DNA of 34,792 bases, from the NCBI GenBank assembly GCA_029782475.1, contig JARPSM010000013.1, forward strand, positions 1 to 34,792, given 5' to 3'. This document shows, piece after piece, positions 26,235 through 34,792 of this stretch. The notes under the pieces were generated by a model that searched no databases, was not told the DNA's origin, and saw only the letters and a program-made list of their open reading frames with translations. The translations under genes were made by a program, and so were the position numbers. This DNA is from Nitrososphaerota archaeon. Lineage in GTDB: Archaea; Thermoproteota; Nitrososphaeria; Nitrososphaerales; Nitrosopumilaceae. Position 1 is the first letter of the stretch, and every line of letters begins with the position of its first letter.

Positions 26235-27674
26235 TTGTCATCCAACGCAACACAAAACCCAAAATTATTCTTTGACAAGGGCACCATTCGTATTGAAGAT
26301 AGTAAACTAATCAGAATTCCAGGTACAAAATTCGATGAAAGATCCAAAGCTCTCCGATCTTATGGTTTGAACTATTCAGAAATTGTGGAATATCTGAAAA
26401 AAAGCGGTTTGGATTTTACTGATAATGTGCCTGATTTCATACCATCGCCTGTTTTTCAAATGAGAAATTTGGAACTAAGAGACTATCAACTGCAAGCCAT
26501 ACAAAATTGGGAAAAATCATCCATGAGAGGTTGTGTCATTTTACCTACAGGTGCTGGAAAAACTGCCATAGGAATCAAAGCAATTCAAAAAGTAAATGCA
26601 TCTACACTGATAGTAGTTCCAACAATTGATTTAATGGAACAGTGGACAAACAACATTACCAAGTATCTCTCAACCGATAGTCAAAATCCTCAAGGTATTT
26701 TTGTTGGACAATTAGGGGGAGGAGAAGATAACCTTCAGGCAATCACGGTAACAACATATGATTCTGCGTATCTTCGAGCATCAACCATAGGAAATCAATT
26801 TAAATTGATAATCTTTGATGAAGTGCATCATCTGCCCGCATCTGGATACCGTTCAATTGCAGAACAATTCATTTCACCATATAGACTAGGTCTCACTGCA
26901 ACAATAGAACGAGAAGATGAATTACATGAGTTAATCCCATACCTTACTGGAGGAGTTGTGTTTCGTCTGGGGTCTCAAGAGCTCTCAGACCAAAAACACC
27001 TAGCAGAATATAGCATAAATAGAATTCAGGTTAACCTCACTCCAGAAGAACAAAAAGAATATGAGACAAACCACACAAAATTTCTAACAAATCTCAGACA
27101 GTTAGGATTCAAGGTTCCATCAATGTATAATCTCAAACGATTAATCATGATGTCCAACAAAAACAAGATTGCAAGAGAAGCAATGCTTGCAAGAAACAAA
27201 GCAAATGAGATTGCACTAAACAGTCAATCAAAGATAGATGAATTGCAAAAAATATTACAACAAAATAAAAACACAAAGACAATAATCTTTACCCAGAATA
27301 ACAAAATGGTCTATGATCTCTCAAACAGATTTCTTATTCCATACATTACCTACAAGACAATAAAGGAAGAAAGACGAGATGTTTTAGAGGGATTCAAGTC
27401 TGGCAGATACAATGCAGTTGTCACCTCGCGAGTCCTAGATGAAGGAGTAGACGTTCCTGATGCAGAATTGGGCATAATTATGAGCGGAACAGGCAGTGGA
27501 CGAGAACTGATACAGAGGTTAGGCAGAATTCTAAGGCCAAAACAAGATGGCAGAAAGGCAAGGTTAGTTGAACTGGTTTCAAAACACACACGAGAAACAA
27601 ACACCAGTGCAAAAAGAATAACTGCACTGAACAAAAATTCTACTAATCAAAATTCATCGTCCTACGGAGTGTAA
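26235..27674 (+). CDS. xpb: XPB-like SF2 helicase
   Basis: LRDYQLQAIQNWEKSSMRGCVILPTGAGKT, IIFDEVHHLPA, RLGLTATIERED, QRLGRILRPK; upstream of Bax1. Confidence 0.85.
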   Translation: MSSNATQNPKLFFDKGTIRIEDSKLIRIPGTKFDERSKALRSYGLNYSEIVEYLKKSGLDFTDNVPDFIPSPVFQMRNLELRDYQLQAIQNWEKSSMRGCVILPTGAGKTAIGIKAIQKVNASTLIVVPTIDLMEQWTNNITKYLSTDSQNPQGIFVGQLGGGEDNLQAITVTTYDSAYLRASTIGNQFKLIIFDEVHHLPASGYRSIAEQFISPYRLGLTATIEREDELHELIPYLTGGVVFRLGSQELSDQKHLAEYSINRIQVNLTPEEQKEYETNHTKFLTNLRQLGFKVPSMYNLKRLIMMSNKNKIAREAMLARNKANEIALNSQSKIDELQKILQQNKNTKTIIFTQNNKMVYDLSNRFLIPYITYKTIKEERRDVLEGFKSGRYNAVVTSRVLDEGVDVPDAELGIIMSGTGSGRELIQRLGRILRPKQDGRKARLVELVSKHTRETNTSAKRITALNKNSTNQNSSSYGV

Positions 27675-27719
27675 TATGTGGTATAACAAAATAATAAAAA
27701 TAATTGGGAGACAGTTCTA

Positions 27720-29390
27720 ATGCTTTCATCTGAACTGTTACGTACTAAAATTAGCAGAGGTAAGATAACACCATTATTTTGTACTACTAACTTTGGAAAT
27801 GGTACTGATTACGAACTTGCAAACAAACTCATTGTATTTTTTACAAATGCACAAAAAAATAAACAGTGTAAAGGGAATTTACTACAAAATATTGGATTGC
27901 TTGAATCTGAATATGATTACAAACTAGTACGTGGATTCTTTGCATTGTTAGAGAGACGTTCTATTTTTAGGCGATTAAACACATCATCGTCTATTGCAAC
28001 TCCAATACTAATTAGACAGAAATTGTTTGAGGAATCCTCAAAGCAAGGTTTGGCTTTGTCGGATTCCCAGAGACAAGACATCATACAAAAAGTTGCAGAT
28101 CAGATGCATATTTCATCAGAAAATGTTGAAACGATAATGTGGAGTGATAAAGATGAGAATCTGTTATTGACACAATTTGACACCATCAGTCCCAAAGATC
28201 TAATTTTATGGTATAATCTTTCATTGTTTCAAACACTTCTTTTCAAATGCACTAGGTTGGAATTTTATGTAAAGGGTGGGTTGTATTGGAAACAAGTTCT
28301 GCGAAATGTCAAAAGATATGGTCTGATGTATAATTTGGAATATTATTCAAAGGGTATTTCAGATGATGATGGTGATGGTGGTGATGGTAGTGGTGGTTCC
28401 ATCAAATGTACTCTAGAAGGCCCTTTCAGTCTCTTCAAAATGACTGATAGGTATGGTACATCAATGGCCAAATTATTGCCCTCGATTGTAGGCACACCAA
28501 CCTGGAAAATCAATGGTTCCATAATGAAAAAAACAGATGATGGTCAAAAAATCTATTCATTTGAATTATCAAATGAAAGTACCAAAGAATTTCTTCGCTC
28601 AACAATAGAATCTCCGTACCAAAATGAGGATGATTATGTTTATGACAGTTCTACAGAAGCCACATTTGCAAAAAGGTTCCATCAGCACTTTGATCAAAAT
28701 GACAAGTTTGGATGGAAAATTTCTAGAGAACCTGACCCATTAATTGCAGATGGTAAAGCAATGATTCCTGATTTTCTTTTTGAGAGGTTTGGACGTAAAG
28801 TATATTTTGAAATTGTGGGGTTTTGGACAAAAGAATATCTTGATAGAAAAGCTGCCAAGCTAAAAGTGTTATTTGATGATGATAATAAAAGTGCGGATTT
28901 GTTGGTAGCAGTAAATTCTGAATTGGCATGTTCACAGATTGAAACAATTTCTAAAGATAAGATTTTTACTTTTCAAAAAGATGTTTCAATCAAGCCAATT
29001 TTAGAACATTTAAAAAAAATTGATGCTGAAATAATTGAAGAAAAGATTCATACCAAAATAAAACTGGATGAAAAAAACCTAGATTTAATTTCTATAAAGC
29101 AAGTTGCTCTTGAAAATTCTCTTCCAGAGGCGGCAACATTAAAGATTCTTCTGGCTGATTATCCAGATGAGTATGTTATAGCAGGAGGATATTTGGTTTC
29201 AAATAAGAAAATCAACATAATGAAGAATAATCTTGATGGAATCTCAAAGTTTGTAGAGGCTTGTAAAATCTTGACATTACAAAAAATTCCCGATTCATGT
29301 CATGCTGATTTATTATCAAAAATGGATTACGATGTAGTTTGGGAGGATTTGGATCCCAATCATGCTAAAATATCAAAACGTGCAGCATAA
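27720..29390 (+). CDS. bax1: Bax1-like nuclease (DUF790), XPB partner
   Basis: MLSSELLRTKISRGKITPLF; IPDFLFERFGRKVYFEIVGFWTKEYLDRKAAKL. Confidence 0.85.
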   Translation: MLSSELLRTKISRGKITPLFCTTNFGNGTDYELANKLIVFFTNAQKNKQCKGNLLQNIGLLESEYDYKLVRGFFALLERRSIFRRLNTSSSIATPILIRQKLFEESSKQGLALSDSQRQDIIQKVADQMHISSENVETIMWSDKDENLLLTQFDTISPKDLILWYNLSLFQTLLFKCTRLEFYVKGGLYWKQVLRNVKRYGLMYNLEYYSKGISDDDGDGGDGSGGSIKCTLEGPFSLFKMTDRYGTSMAKLLPSIVGTPTWKINGSIMKKTDDGQKIYSFELSNESTKEFLRSTIESPYQNEDDYVYDSSTEATFAKRFHQHFDQNDKFGWKISREPDPLIADGKAMIPDFLFERFGRKVYFEIVGFWTKEYLDRKAAKLKVLFDDDNKSADLLVAVNSELACSQIETISKDKIFTFQKDVSIKPILEHLKKIDAEIIEEKIHTKIKLDEKNLDLISIKQVALENSLPEAATLKILLADYPDEYVIAGGYLVSNKKINIMKNNLDGISKFVEACKILTLQKIPDSCHADLLSKMDYDVVWEDLDPNHAKISKRAA

Positions 29391-29523
29391 TCCATTATCG
29401 TATGATTGGAAGATTGAAAAGCAACCGAATTTTACAGTATAAAAGCAACCCTGGACTTTACAGAACCTGTTTAGGTACTGTTTAAGAAATTGATCGTAAA
29501 GTTATAAAATATTCTAAAATTGA

Positions 29524-29706
29524 CTAACGTCTCTTTCTTCTTTGTCCAGGTTTGTTTTGACCTGGGTATCTACCTAGAACAAATCGTTTATTGTAGTTAC
29601 TTTTGTTTCCAACACTAGAACTAGTACCTACAATCTTTCTACCTTCAACTTTAGGAGTTTGTCCTCGTACTTTACCTGCTTTGGTAAGTGAACCGTGTGT
29701 TGCCAT
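29524..29706 (-). CDS. rps30e: 30S ribosomal protein S30e
   Basis: MATHGSLTKAGKVRGQTPKVEGRK...NYNKRFVLGRYPGQNKPGQRRKRR. Confidence 0.9.
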   Translation of the reverse strand: MATHGSLTKAGKVRGQTPKVEGRKIVGTSSSVGNKSNYNKRFVLGRYPGQNKPGQRRKRR

Positions 29707-29746
29707 GATTGGAATGAGGAATTAGTGAATTTATGTATTTGGATGA

Positions 29747-31480
29747 CTACCAGTACTTGGCCTTTACAGTCTCTATGACTTTTTCGTGTTCCTTACTCTT
29801 TCTGCGTGCATATTTCTCCATAGCGCCAAGTGGAATACCTCCAAGAGATCTTGCAAGTGCGTTGAAGGCATATCTTTGTGGACCTTTTGAACCAGTCTTA
29901 GTCATGAATTTTTGAATACCATATTTGAAATTGTGTTGCCATGTCTTGTATAGAACACCCAATTGTGCAGGAGTCATTTCGCTTCCAATGTTAAAGAACT
30001 GTGATTGTTCTAGTAATCCAATTGGAACGAATGTAAGTGCAGTAGCTGTAAACATGGATTCAGGTTGTTCGTGTTCTAATTCACTGATTAATTGAATAGT
30101 TTCCCATGAATCTTCAGGAGTTTCATCATTATCAAGACCCATAATCAAAGTAAATGCTGGAATCCAATAGTTTTCATTCATTGCCTTTACACCTTCTTTT
30201 ACAACCCAATGCCATTCAGATGGATCATATGGTGCAAGTTTTCTATCAGCATATTTACCAATTAATCTAAGACTGCCAGTTTCAAGTCCCGCTTGAACAC
30301 CAATCATGTTGTCAGGACCAGCTTTCATTATTTTTGAAAGGTTTGGAAGAAGTTTTTCATCGGCTATTGCACCTGCCAATGTTCCATGTGTTGGATTTGT
30401 ATGTTCAACCCCAGTAGACATGATTGCAGTGAATAGTTCTTCCAATGCTTCTCTGTTTGGCTCCATTCCTTTTGCAGTTCTAGGATCCATTCCATAAACG
30501 AAAATATCATCACTGTGAATCCATGCAGATTTAGAACCACCTTTCTTTATGTTAACTTCAATTTCCTGTTTGACTTTTTCTGGAGAATAGTATCTTAAAG
30601 ATCTTAATGTGACATCACAAAATTTACAACCCCTACCACAACCACGCATTACTTCAACCATTCCATGCATGCTAGGCTCTACAATATTTGGAATATCTTC
30701 TAAATCAGGTCTATCCCAAAAATTTACAAATCTTCCATGTATTTTTTTCCCTTCTCTTTCAAATTCCTTAATGTTAACTTTGAAATCAGCTCTCTTTCTA
30801 AAAGGATCCATATTTTCAAAATCGCCATTAATCAAATAGTTAAAGAAGCGACCTGCATGTCCGTCAATCTCAGGTGCAATACCACCTAGCTCTCCTTCTA
30901 AAATTGCATAAATTCCAAACTCTTCAATTTTTGCCGGATCATAGTTGTATTGCCACGTTCCAGAAGCACCAGAAATTACTTTTGCTTTACTTCCAGTTCT
31001 TGCTTTTGCAGCTTTAATTCGATGATGTAATTCTGCATTGTAAAATTCATCGTAAGAAGTTTGTTTTCGCCCATAAGTAAATGTCATAGTCACTGGACCC
31101 ATTCCAAGTGGATCCATTTCATAAGTTCCAATAACTTCAGTTTCAGGACCAATGAATTTTTCAATGTGATTTGGATGAGCTACAACTACATCTTTTCGAG
31201 CAAAGCCATCACGTAGCAAACCAGCTTCTAATTTTCTCAATCCATATGGAGCATATTTTGCTGCACCATCAATATCAGGTGACCAATTACAAATAAAATC
31301 AAATAGAACTTTTGGAGTTACTTGATTTCCAAGAATTTTATACCAAAAACTCTTCTTATCTCTATTAGGATCTATTGCTGGAGCACATCCAAAAAATGTT
31401 GCAAGAGACAATCCCCTATAAGGAGACATCAAAGTTCTATCAGCTGTTAAAACTATTTTTGGAGTACCCATACCCTTCAC
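29747..31480 (-). CDS. radical SAM protein with B12-binding-like N-terminus
   Basis: MRGCGRGCKFCDVTLRSLRYYSPEKVKQEI; long N-terminal domain. Confidence 0.8.
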   Translation of the reverse strand: MKGMGTPKIVLTADRTLMSPYRGLSLATFFGCAPAIDPNRDKKSFWYKILGNQVTPKVLFDFICNWSPDIDGAAKYAPYGLRKLEAGLLRDGFARKDVVVAHPNHIEKFIGPETEVIGTYEMDPLGMGPVTMTFTYGRKQTSYDEFYNAELHHRIKAAKARTGSKAKVISGASGTWQYNYDPAKIEEFGIYAILEGELGGIAPEIDGHAGRFFNYLINGDFENMDPFRKRADFKVNIKEFEREGKKIHGRFVNFWDRPDLEDIPNIVEPSMHGMVEVMRGCGRGCKFCDVTLRSLRYYSPEKVKQEIEVNIKKGGSKSAWIHSDDIFVYGMDPRTAKGMEPNREALEELFTAIMSTGVEHTNPTHGTLAGAIADEKLLPNLSKIMKAGPDNMIGVQAGLETGSLRLIGKYADRKLAPYDPSEWHWVVKEGVKAMNENYWIPAFTLIMGLDNDETPEDSWETIQLISELEHEQPESMFTATALTFVPIGLLEQSQFFNIGSEMTPAQLGVLYKTWQHNFKYGIQKFMTKTGSKGPQRYAFNALARSLGGIPLGAMEKYARRKSKEHEKVIETVKAKYW

Positions 31481-31516
31481 GGAAAGAATTTTGTGATTTA
31501 TTTTAAACCTTGCTAG

Positions 31517-32335
31517 TCAAACTTGGTAATTTTCTAAAATTCCAGCCTTGTTTCTATGTAAATGGCCAAATTCCTTGTTTGTAGATAAATGGTCCCCATC
31601 AAACACAGTTCCGTCCCTACATGCAAGATCCTCACCCACACAACAACTACCACATATTCCAACACCACATTTCATCATTCTCTCAAGGCTCGCCTGAACA
31701 AAGATATTTCTTGAATGTGCAGATTGTACAGTTTTGTACATCATTACTTCAGGACCGCAAACATATACAGCATCATAATGGGTTTCATTGACTAATTTTT
31801 CAACTAAATCAGTTACAAATCCTTTTTCACCATAACTACCATCATCAGTTGACACCAATACACGATGTGAATTATGTTGTAAGAGATCGTTTGCTAAATC
31901 TTCAAAGAAAACTTCATCTTTTGATTTTGCACCCATTAGAACAGTAACATCATCTGAAGGTTTTACAAAAGTAAGTAATCGCATCATAGGAACAAGACCA
32001 GTTCCACCTCCAACTAACAATAATTTCCCATTTTTAACATCAAACGAATTTCCATACGGACCTCTAATTCCAATTTGTCCCCCCACTGGAATATTGAATA
32101 AACCAGTAGATGAAGGTCCATGTTTTCTAACAGTAAATGCTGCTTTTCCAGATTCTTTTGAAATCATTACACTCATTGGTAATTCATTAACACCAGGAAT
32201 CCACACCATAGCAAATTGACCCGGAAGAACATTTGGCATTATATCATCAGAAAAAATTAATGTTCTCACTGTTGGTGTTTCATCAATTACTTTTTCAATT
32301 GTGACAATTGTAGGATGATTAAGATTTCTTTGCAA
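31517..32335 (-). CDS. pyrK: dihydroorotate dehydrogenase electron-transfer subunit
   Basis: FAMVWIPGVNELPMSV, LLVGGGTGLVPMM, C-terminal MKCGVGICGSCCVGEDLACRDGTVF 2Fe-2S motif. Confidence 0.9.
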   Translation of the reverse strand: MQRNLNHPTIVTIEKVIDETPTVRTLIFSDDIMPNVLPGQFAMVWIPGVNELPMSVMISKESGKAAFTVRKHGPSSTGLFNIPVGGQIGIRGPYGNSFDVKNGKLLLVGGGTGLVPMMRLLTFVKPSDDVTVLMGAKSKDEVFFEDLANDLLQHNSHRVLVSTDDGSYGEKGFVTDLVEKLVNETHYDAVYVCGPEVMMYKTVQSAHSRNIFVQASLERMMKCGVGICGSCCVGEDLACRDGTVFDGDHLSTNKEFGHLHRNKAGILENYQV

Positions 32336-33230
32336 GACCTGCCATCTCCTTTATTGTACTGAAACCTTTTCTTTCCATGTATTGTATAATGCCTTTGTTA
32401 ATTTCATCAAAAACTCCAACCCAATTATCACCTATTGCACTTCCAAGTTGAACAGCAGATGCCCCAGCTAAGAAAAATTCAATTGCATCTTCCCATGAAG
32501 ATATTCCACCACAGCCAATGATTGGAATATCATATTGTGAAGAAATCTCATAAACACATCTTAATGCAATAGGTTTAATCGGAGTTCCAGATAATCCTCC
32601 AAATTTATTGCTAAGTATAGGACGCTGTATTTCCACATCAATGGCCATTGCTCTAACTGTGTTAATTGCAGTAATAGCATCAATTCCAGAATCTATTGCA
32701 GTGTTAACGGTATTAAGATAATTACTAGTCCCTAATCCAACTTTGGCAATTACAGGAACATTAGTAGTACTTTTTACAGTGGATACAATGGCCTTAACTA
32801 ATCCAGGATCATCGCCAACTTCTAAGCCGACTTTAGCAACATGAGGGCAAGATAAATTCAACTCAAATGCTTTGACTTTACAATTTTCAAATTCTTTTAT
32901 CATAATTTCAAAATCTTCAGGCACAGAGCCAACCAAACTTACAACTATTGGAACATCTTGATTAGGTTCAATCATTTTTGCAAAGTTTGATGCACCAGGA
33001 TTTGAGAGACCTACAGCGTTAATCCATCCGCCACCTTTTACACTAAAGATAGTAGGGTTTGGATATCCTTCCCAAGGAGCAGTACTAAGAGATTTTGTAA
33101 CGACGGCACCAGCTCCAGATGCATAAAGTCGATTAAACACATCCAATGATATGCCTAAGATTCCAGATGCCAGCATGACAGGTTTATCTAATTGAATTTG
33201 ACCTATGGAAGTTGCAATACTAGGTTCCAC
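32319..33230 (-). CDS. pyrD: dihydroorotate dehydrogenase, catalytic subunit (type 1B)
   Basis: KPVMLASGILG, INAVGLSNPG, ELNLSCPHV, GTPIKPIALRCV, IIGCGGISSWEDAIEFFLAGASAVQLGSA. Confidence 0.93.
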   Translation of the reverse strand: MEPSIATSIGQIQLDKPVMLASGILGISLDVFNRLYASGAGAVVTKSLSTAPWEGYPNPTIFSVKGGGWINAVGLSNPGASNFAKMIEPNQDVPIVVSLVGSVPEDFEIMIKEFENCKVKAFELNLSCPHVAKVGLEVGDDPGLVKAIVSTVKSTTNVPVIAKVGLGTSNYLNTVNTAIDSGIDAITAINTVRAMAIDVEIQRPILSNKFGGLSGTPIKPIALRCVYEISSQYDIPIIGCGGISSWEDAIEFFLAGASAVQLGSAIGDNWVGVFDEINKGIIQYMERKGFSTIKEMAGLAKKS

Positions 33231-33308
33231 TTTGATTAATGAACCAAGTTTCGAATATAACAGTTGATTCTGGTACCTTTTTTAAAGGTCATTTAGGATC
33301 AACTAGTC

Positions 33309-34792
33309 ATGTATTCTGTAGTTTTAACAGAGTTAGGAATCTCAGTTTTCAATGATGGAAAATTAGACAAGGCATTTTCATTCTCAAATCCTGTAAAAGA
33401 GTACCTATCAGTTAAAAACAAAGAATCAAAATTAAATGAACTTGTAAATTATCTAGCATCAACTCAAAGAGGGTTTTCTGTAAGTGATGAATCATTACTT
33501 GCAATTCTAAAAAAATACTCAATTGATTGTCATTTAATGGAAGAATCTGAATTAAATGAAATTCAAACAAACAAACCACAGATTATTGTAGATTCGGGTT
33601 TTGCATCAAATCTACAAGATACACTTGGAAAATTAAGAGAGTTTGCATTAGGATTATCATCATCAAAAGTTACCAAAGTTTCAGAAAGTCCAGATCTTCA
33701 CATTATTCAAGCAATTAACTCTCTAGATGAAATTGATAAAATTGCAAATGGACTAAGTTCAAGACTTAGAGAATGGTATGGGTTACATTTTCCAGAGCTA
33801 GACAACATAATAGATAGTATTAACGGATATGCACAAATAGTTATTGCAGGAAAACGAGAATCATTAACTAAACAAATTTTTGAAGAAGCTGGTTTTCCAG
33901 AATCAAAAGTAGAGATGCTGTCATTAATTTCATCAAAGAGCATAGGTGGAGGTATTTCAGATATTAATTTATCAATAGTTCAATCAATTGCAAAACAAGT
34001 TTTAGATTTTCACGAGTTACGTAAAAAACTCGAAGAACATGTTGAGTCAGAAATGCAAGAGATTGCACCAAATACTTCAGCAATACTTGGTACAGCAGTC
34101 GGTGCAAGGGTTTTAGGAAGAGCAGGAAGTCTCAAAAAAATGGCATCATTACCAGCTAGTACAATACAAGTTTTAGGAGCTGAAAAAGCATTATTCAGAT
34201 CATTGAAGACAGGTTCACAACCACCTAAACATGGATTATTATTCCAACATGCAATGGTTCATGCAGCTCCACGATGGCAAAGAGGGAAAATTGCTAGAGC
34301 AGTAGCTGCAAAAGCTGTAATTGCTGCAAGAGTAGATGTGTATGGAGAGGGATTAAACCAAACTTTACTTGACAAGCTCAACATCAGAGTTGATGAAATA
34401 GGCAAAAAATATGAAAATCCTACTGAGAAAGATATGAGACCACCACCATCATTTAGAAGAGAAGGAGGCTTTAGAGATAATCCAAGAAGAGGTGGAGACC
34501 GAAACAGAGGTGGAGACCGAAGAGAAGGAGGCTTTAGAGATAATCCAAGAAGAGGTGGAGACCGAAGAGAAGGAGGCTTTAGAGATAATCCAAGAAGAGG
34601 TGGAGACCGAAACAGAGGTGGAGACCGAAACAGAGGTGGAGACCGAAGAGAAGGAGGCTTTAGAGATAATCCAAGAAGAGACAGTGGAGACCGAAGAGAA
34701 GGAGGCTTTAGAGATAATCCAAGAAGAGACAGTGGAGACCGAAGAGAAGGAGGCTTTAGAGATAATCCAAGAAGAGACAGTGGAGACCGAAG
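33309..34792 (+). CDS. nop5: Nop5/Nop56-58 family C/D box RNP protein, runs off the window 3' end
   Basis: Manual frame from ATG 33309 open to 34792; MYSVVLTELGISVFNDGKLDKAFS; Nop core TSAILGTAVGARVLGRAGSLKKMASLPASTIQVLGAEKALFRSLKTGSQPPKHGLLFQH; absent from the ORF track because it has no stop. Confidence 0.93.
   Translation, partial: MYSVVLTELGISVFNDGKLDKAFSFSNPVKEYLSVKNKESKLNELVNYLASTQRGFSVSDESLLAILKKYSIDCHLMEESELNEIQTNKPQIIVDSGFASNLQDTLGKLREFALGLSSSKVTKVSESPDLHIIQAINSLDEIDKIANGLSSRLREWYGLHFPELDNIIDSINGYAQIVIAGKRESLTKQIFEEAGFPESKVEMLSLISSKSIGGGISDINLSIVQSIAKQVLDFHELRKKLEEHVESEMQEIAPNTSAILGTAVGARVLGRAGSLKKMASLPASTIQVLGAEKALFRSLKTGSQPPKHGLLFQHAMVHAAPRWQRGKIARAVAAKAVIAARVDVYGEGLNQTLLDKLNIRVDEIGKKYENPTEKDMRPPPSFRREGGFRDNPRRGGDRNRGGDRREGGFRDNPRRGGDRREGGFRDNPRRGGDRNRGGDRNRGGDRREGGFRDNPRRDSGDRREGGFRDNPRRDSGDRREGGFRDNPRRDSGDR
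34456..34792 (+). repeat. 45-bp/15-aa minisatellite (GGDRREGGFRDNPRR) at the 3' end of nop5
   Basis: Multiple in-frame copies of agaagagaaggaggctttagagataatccaagaaga plus GGDRNR and DSGDRR variants, continuing to the window end. Confidence 0.95.

Noticed and set aside
19528-29390. DISARM or BREX system
   Set aside because: SNF2 helicase, PLD domain and adenine MTase are reminiscent of DISARM, but no DrmA/DrmB (DUF1998) genes and no BREX markers (PglZ, BrxC, BrxL) are visible; the linker and TRD look ISP-like.
33707-33943. 78-aa minus-strand ORF
   Set aside because: Antisense to the well-supported nop5 frame; no coding character.
34456-34792. CRISPR array
   Set aside because: Regular repeats, but they are in frame with nop5 and have no unique spacers; they encode an RGG-like tail.

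Overview
The window is an AT-rich archaeal chromosome segment, probably Thaumarchaeota/Nitrososphaerota (Nitrosopumilus/Nitrosarchaeum-like). This lineage is inferred from gene content and protein character, not from a search. Conserved core blocks include tRNA-Ser(GCT), a metallophosphoesterase, an isocitrate/isopropylmalate dehydrogenase, HemK-like MTase, RsmA/KsgA, DUF655, RpoF, L21e, RlmN, RadA, S30e, a radical SAM protein, PyrK, PyrD and Nop5. Accessory blocks interrupt them. (1) A decayed IS copy lies at 1.07-2.03 kb, and a solo ~130-bp copy of its left end lies at 18.84-18.97 kb. (2) A DUF7662-like/PD-(D/E)XK protein and a Cas4-like Fe-S nuclease form a two-gene operon with no CRISPR in view. 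(3) A ~3.65-kb island with no integrase is flanked by a perfect 20-bp direct repeat derived from the 3' end of tRNA-Ser. (4) A defence-like operon (PLD-SNF2 helicase plus N6-adenine MTase plus target-recognition region) sits beside a divergent XPB-Bax1 pair. The strongest signal is in block 4. The MTase reading frame is broken exactly at a (GA)13 dinucleotide tract (20829-20855). Loss of one unit or gain of two would fuse the two ORFs into one ~1045-aa type ISP-like MTase-TRD protein, so this is a candidate phase-variable archaeal restriction-modification system. The last gene, Nop5, runs off the window in a tandem 45-bp minisatellite that encodes an RGG-like tail.
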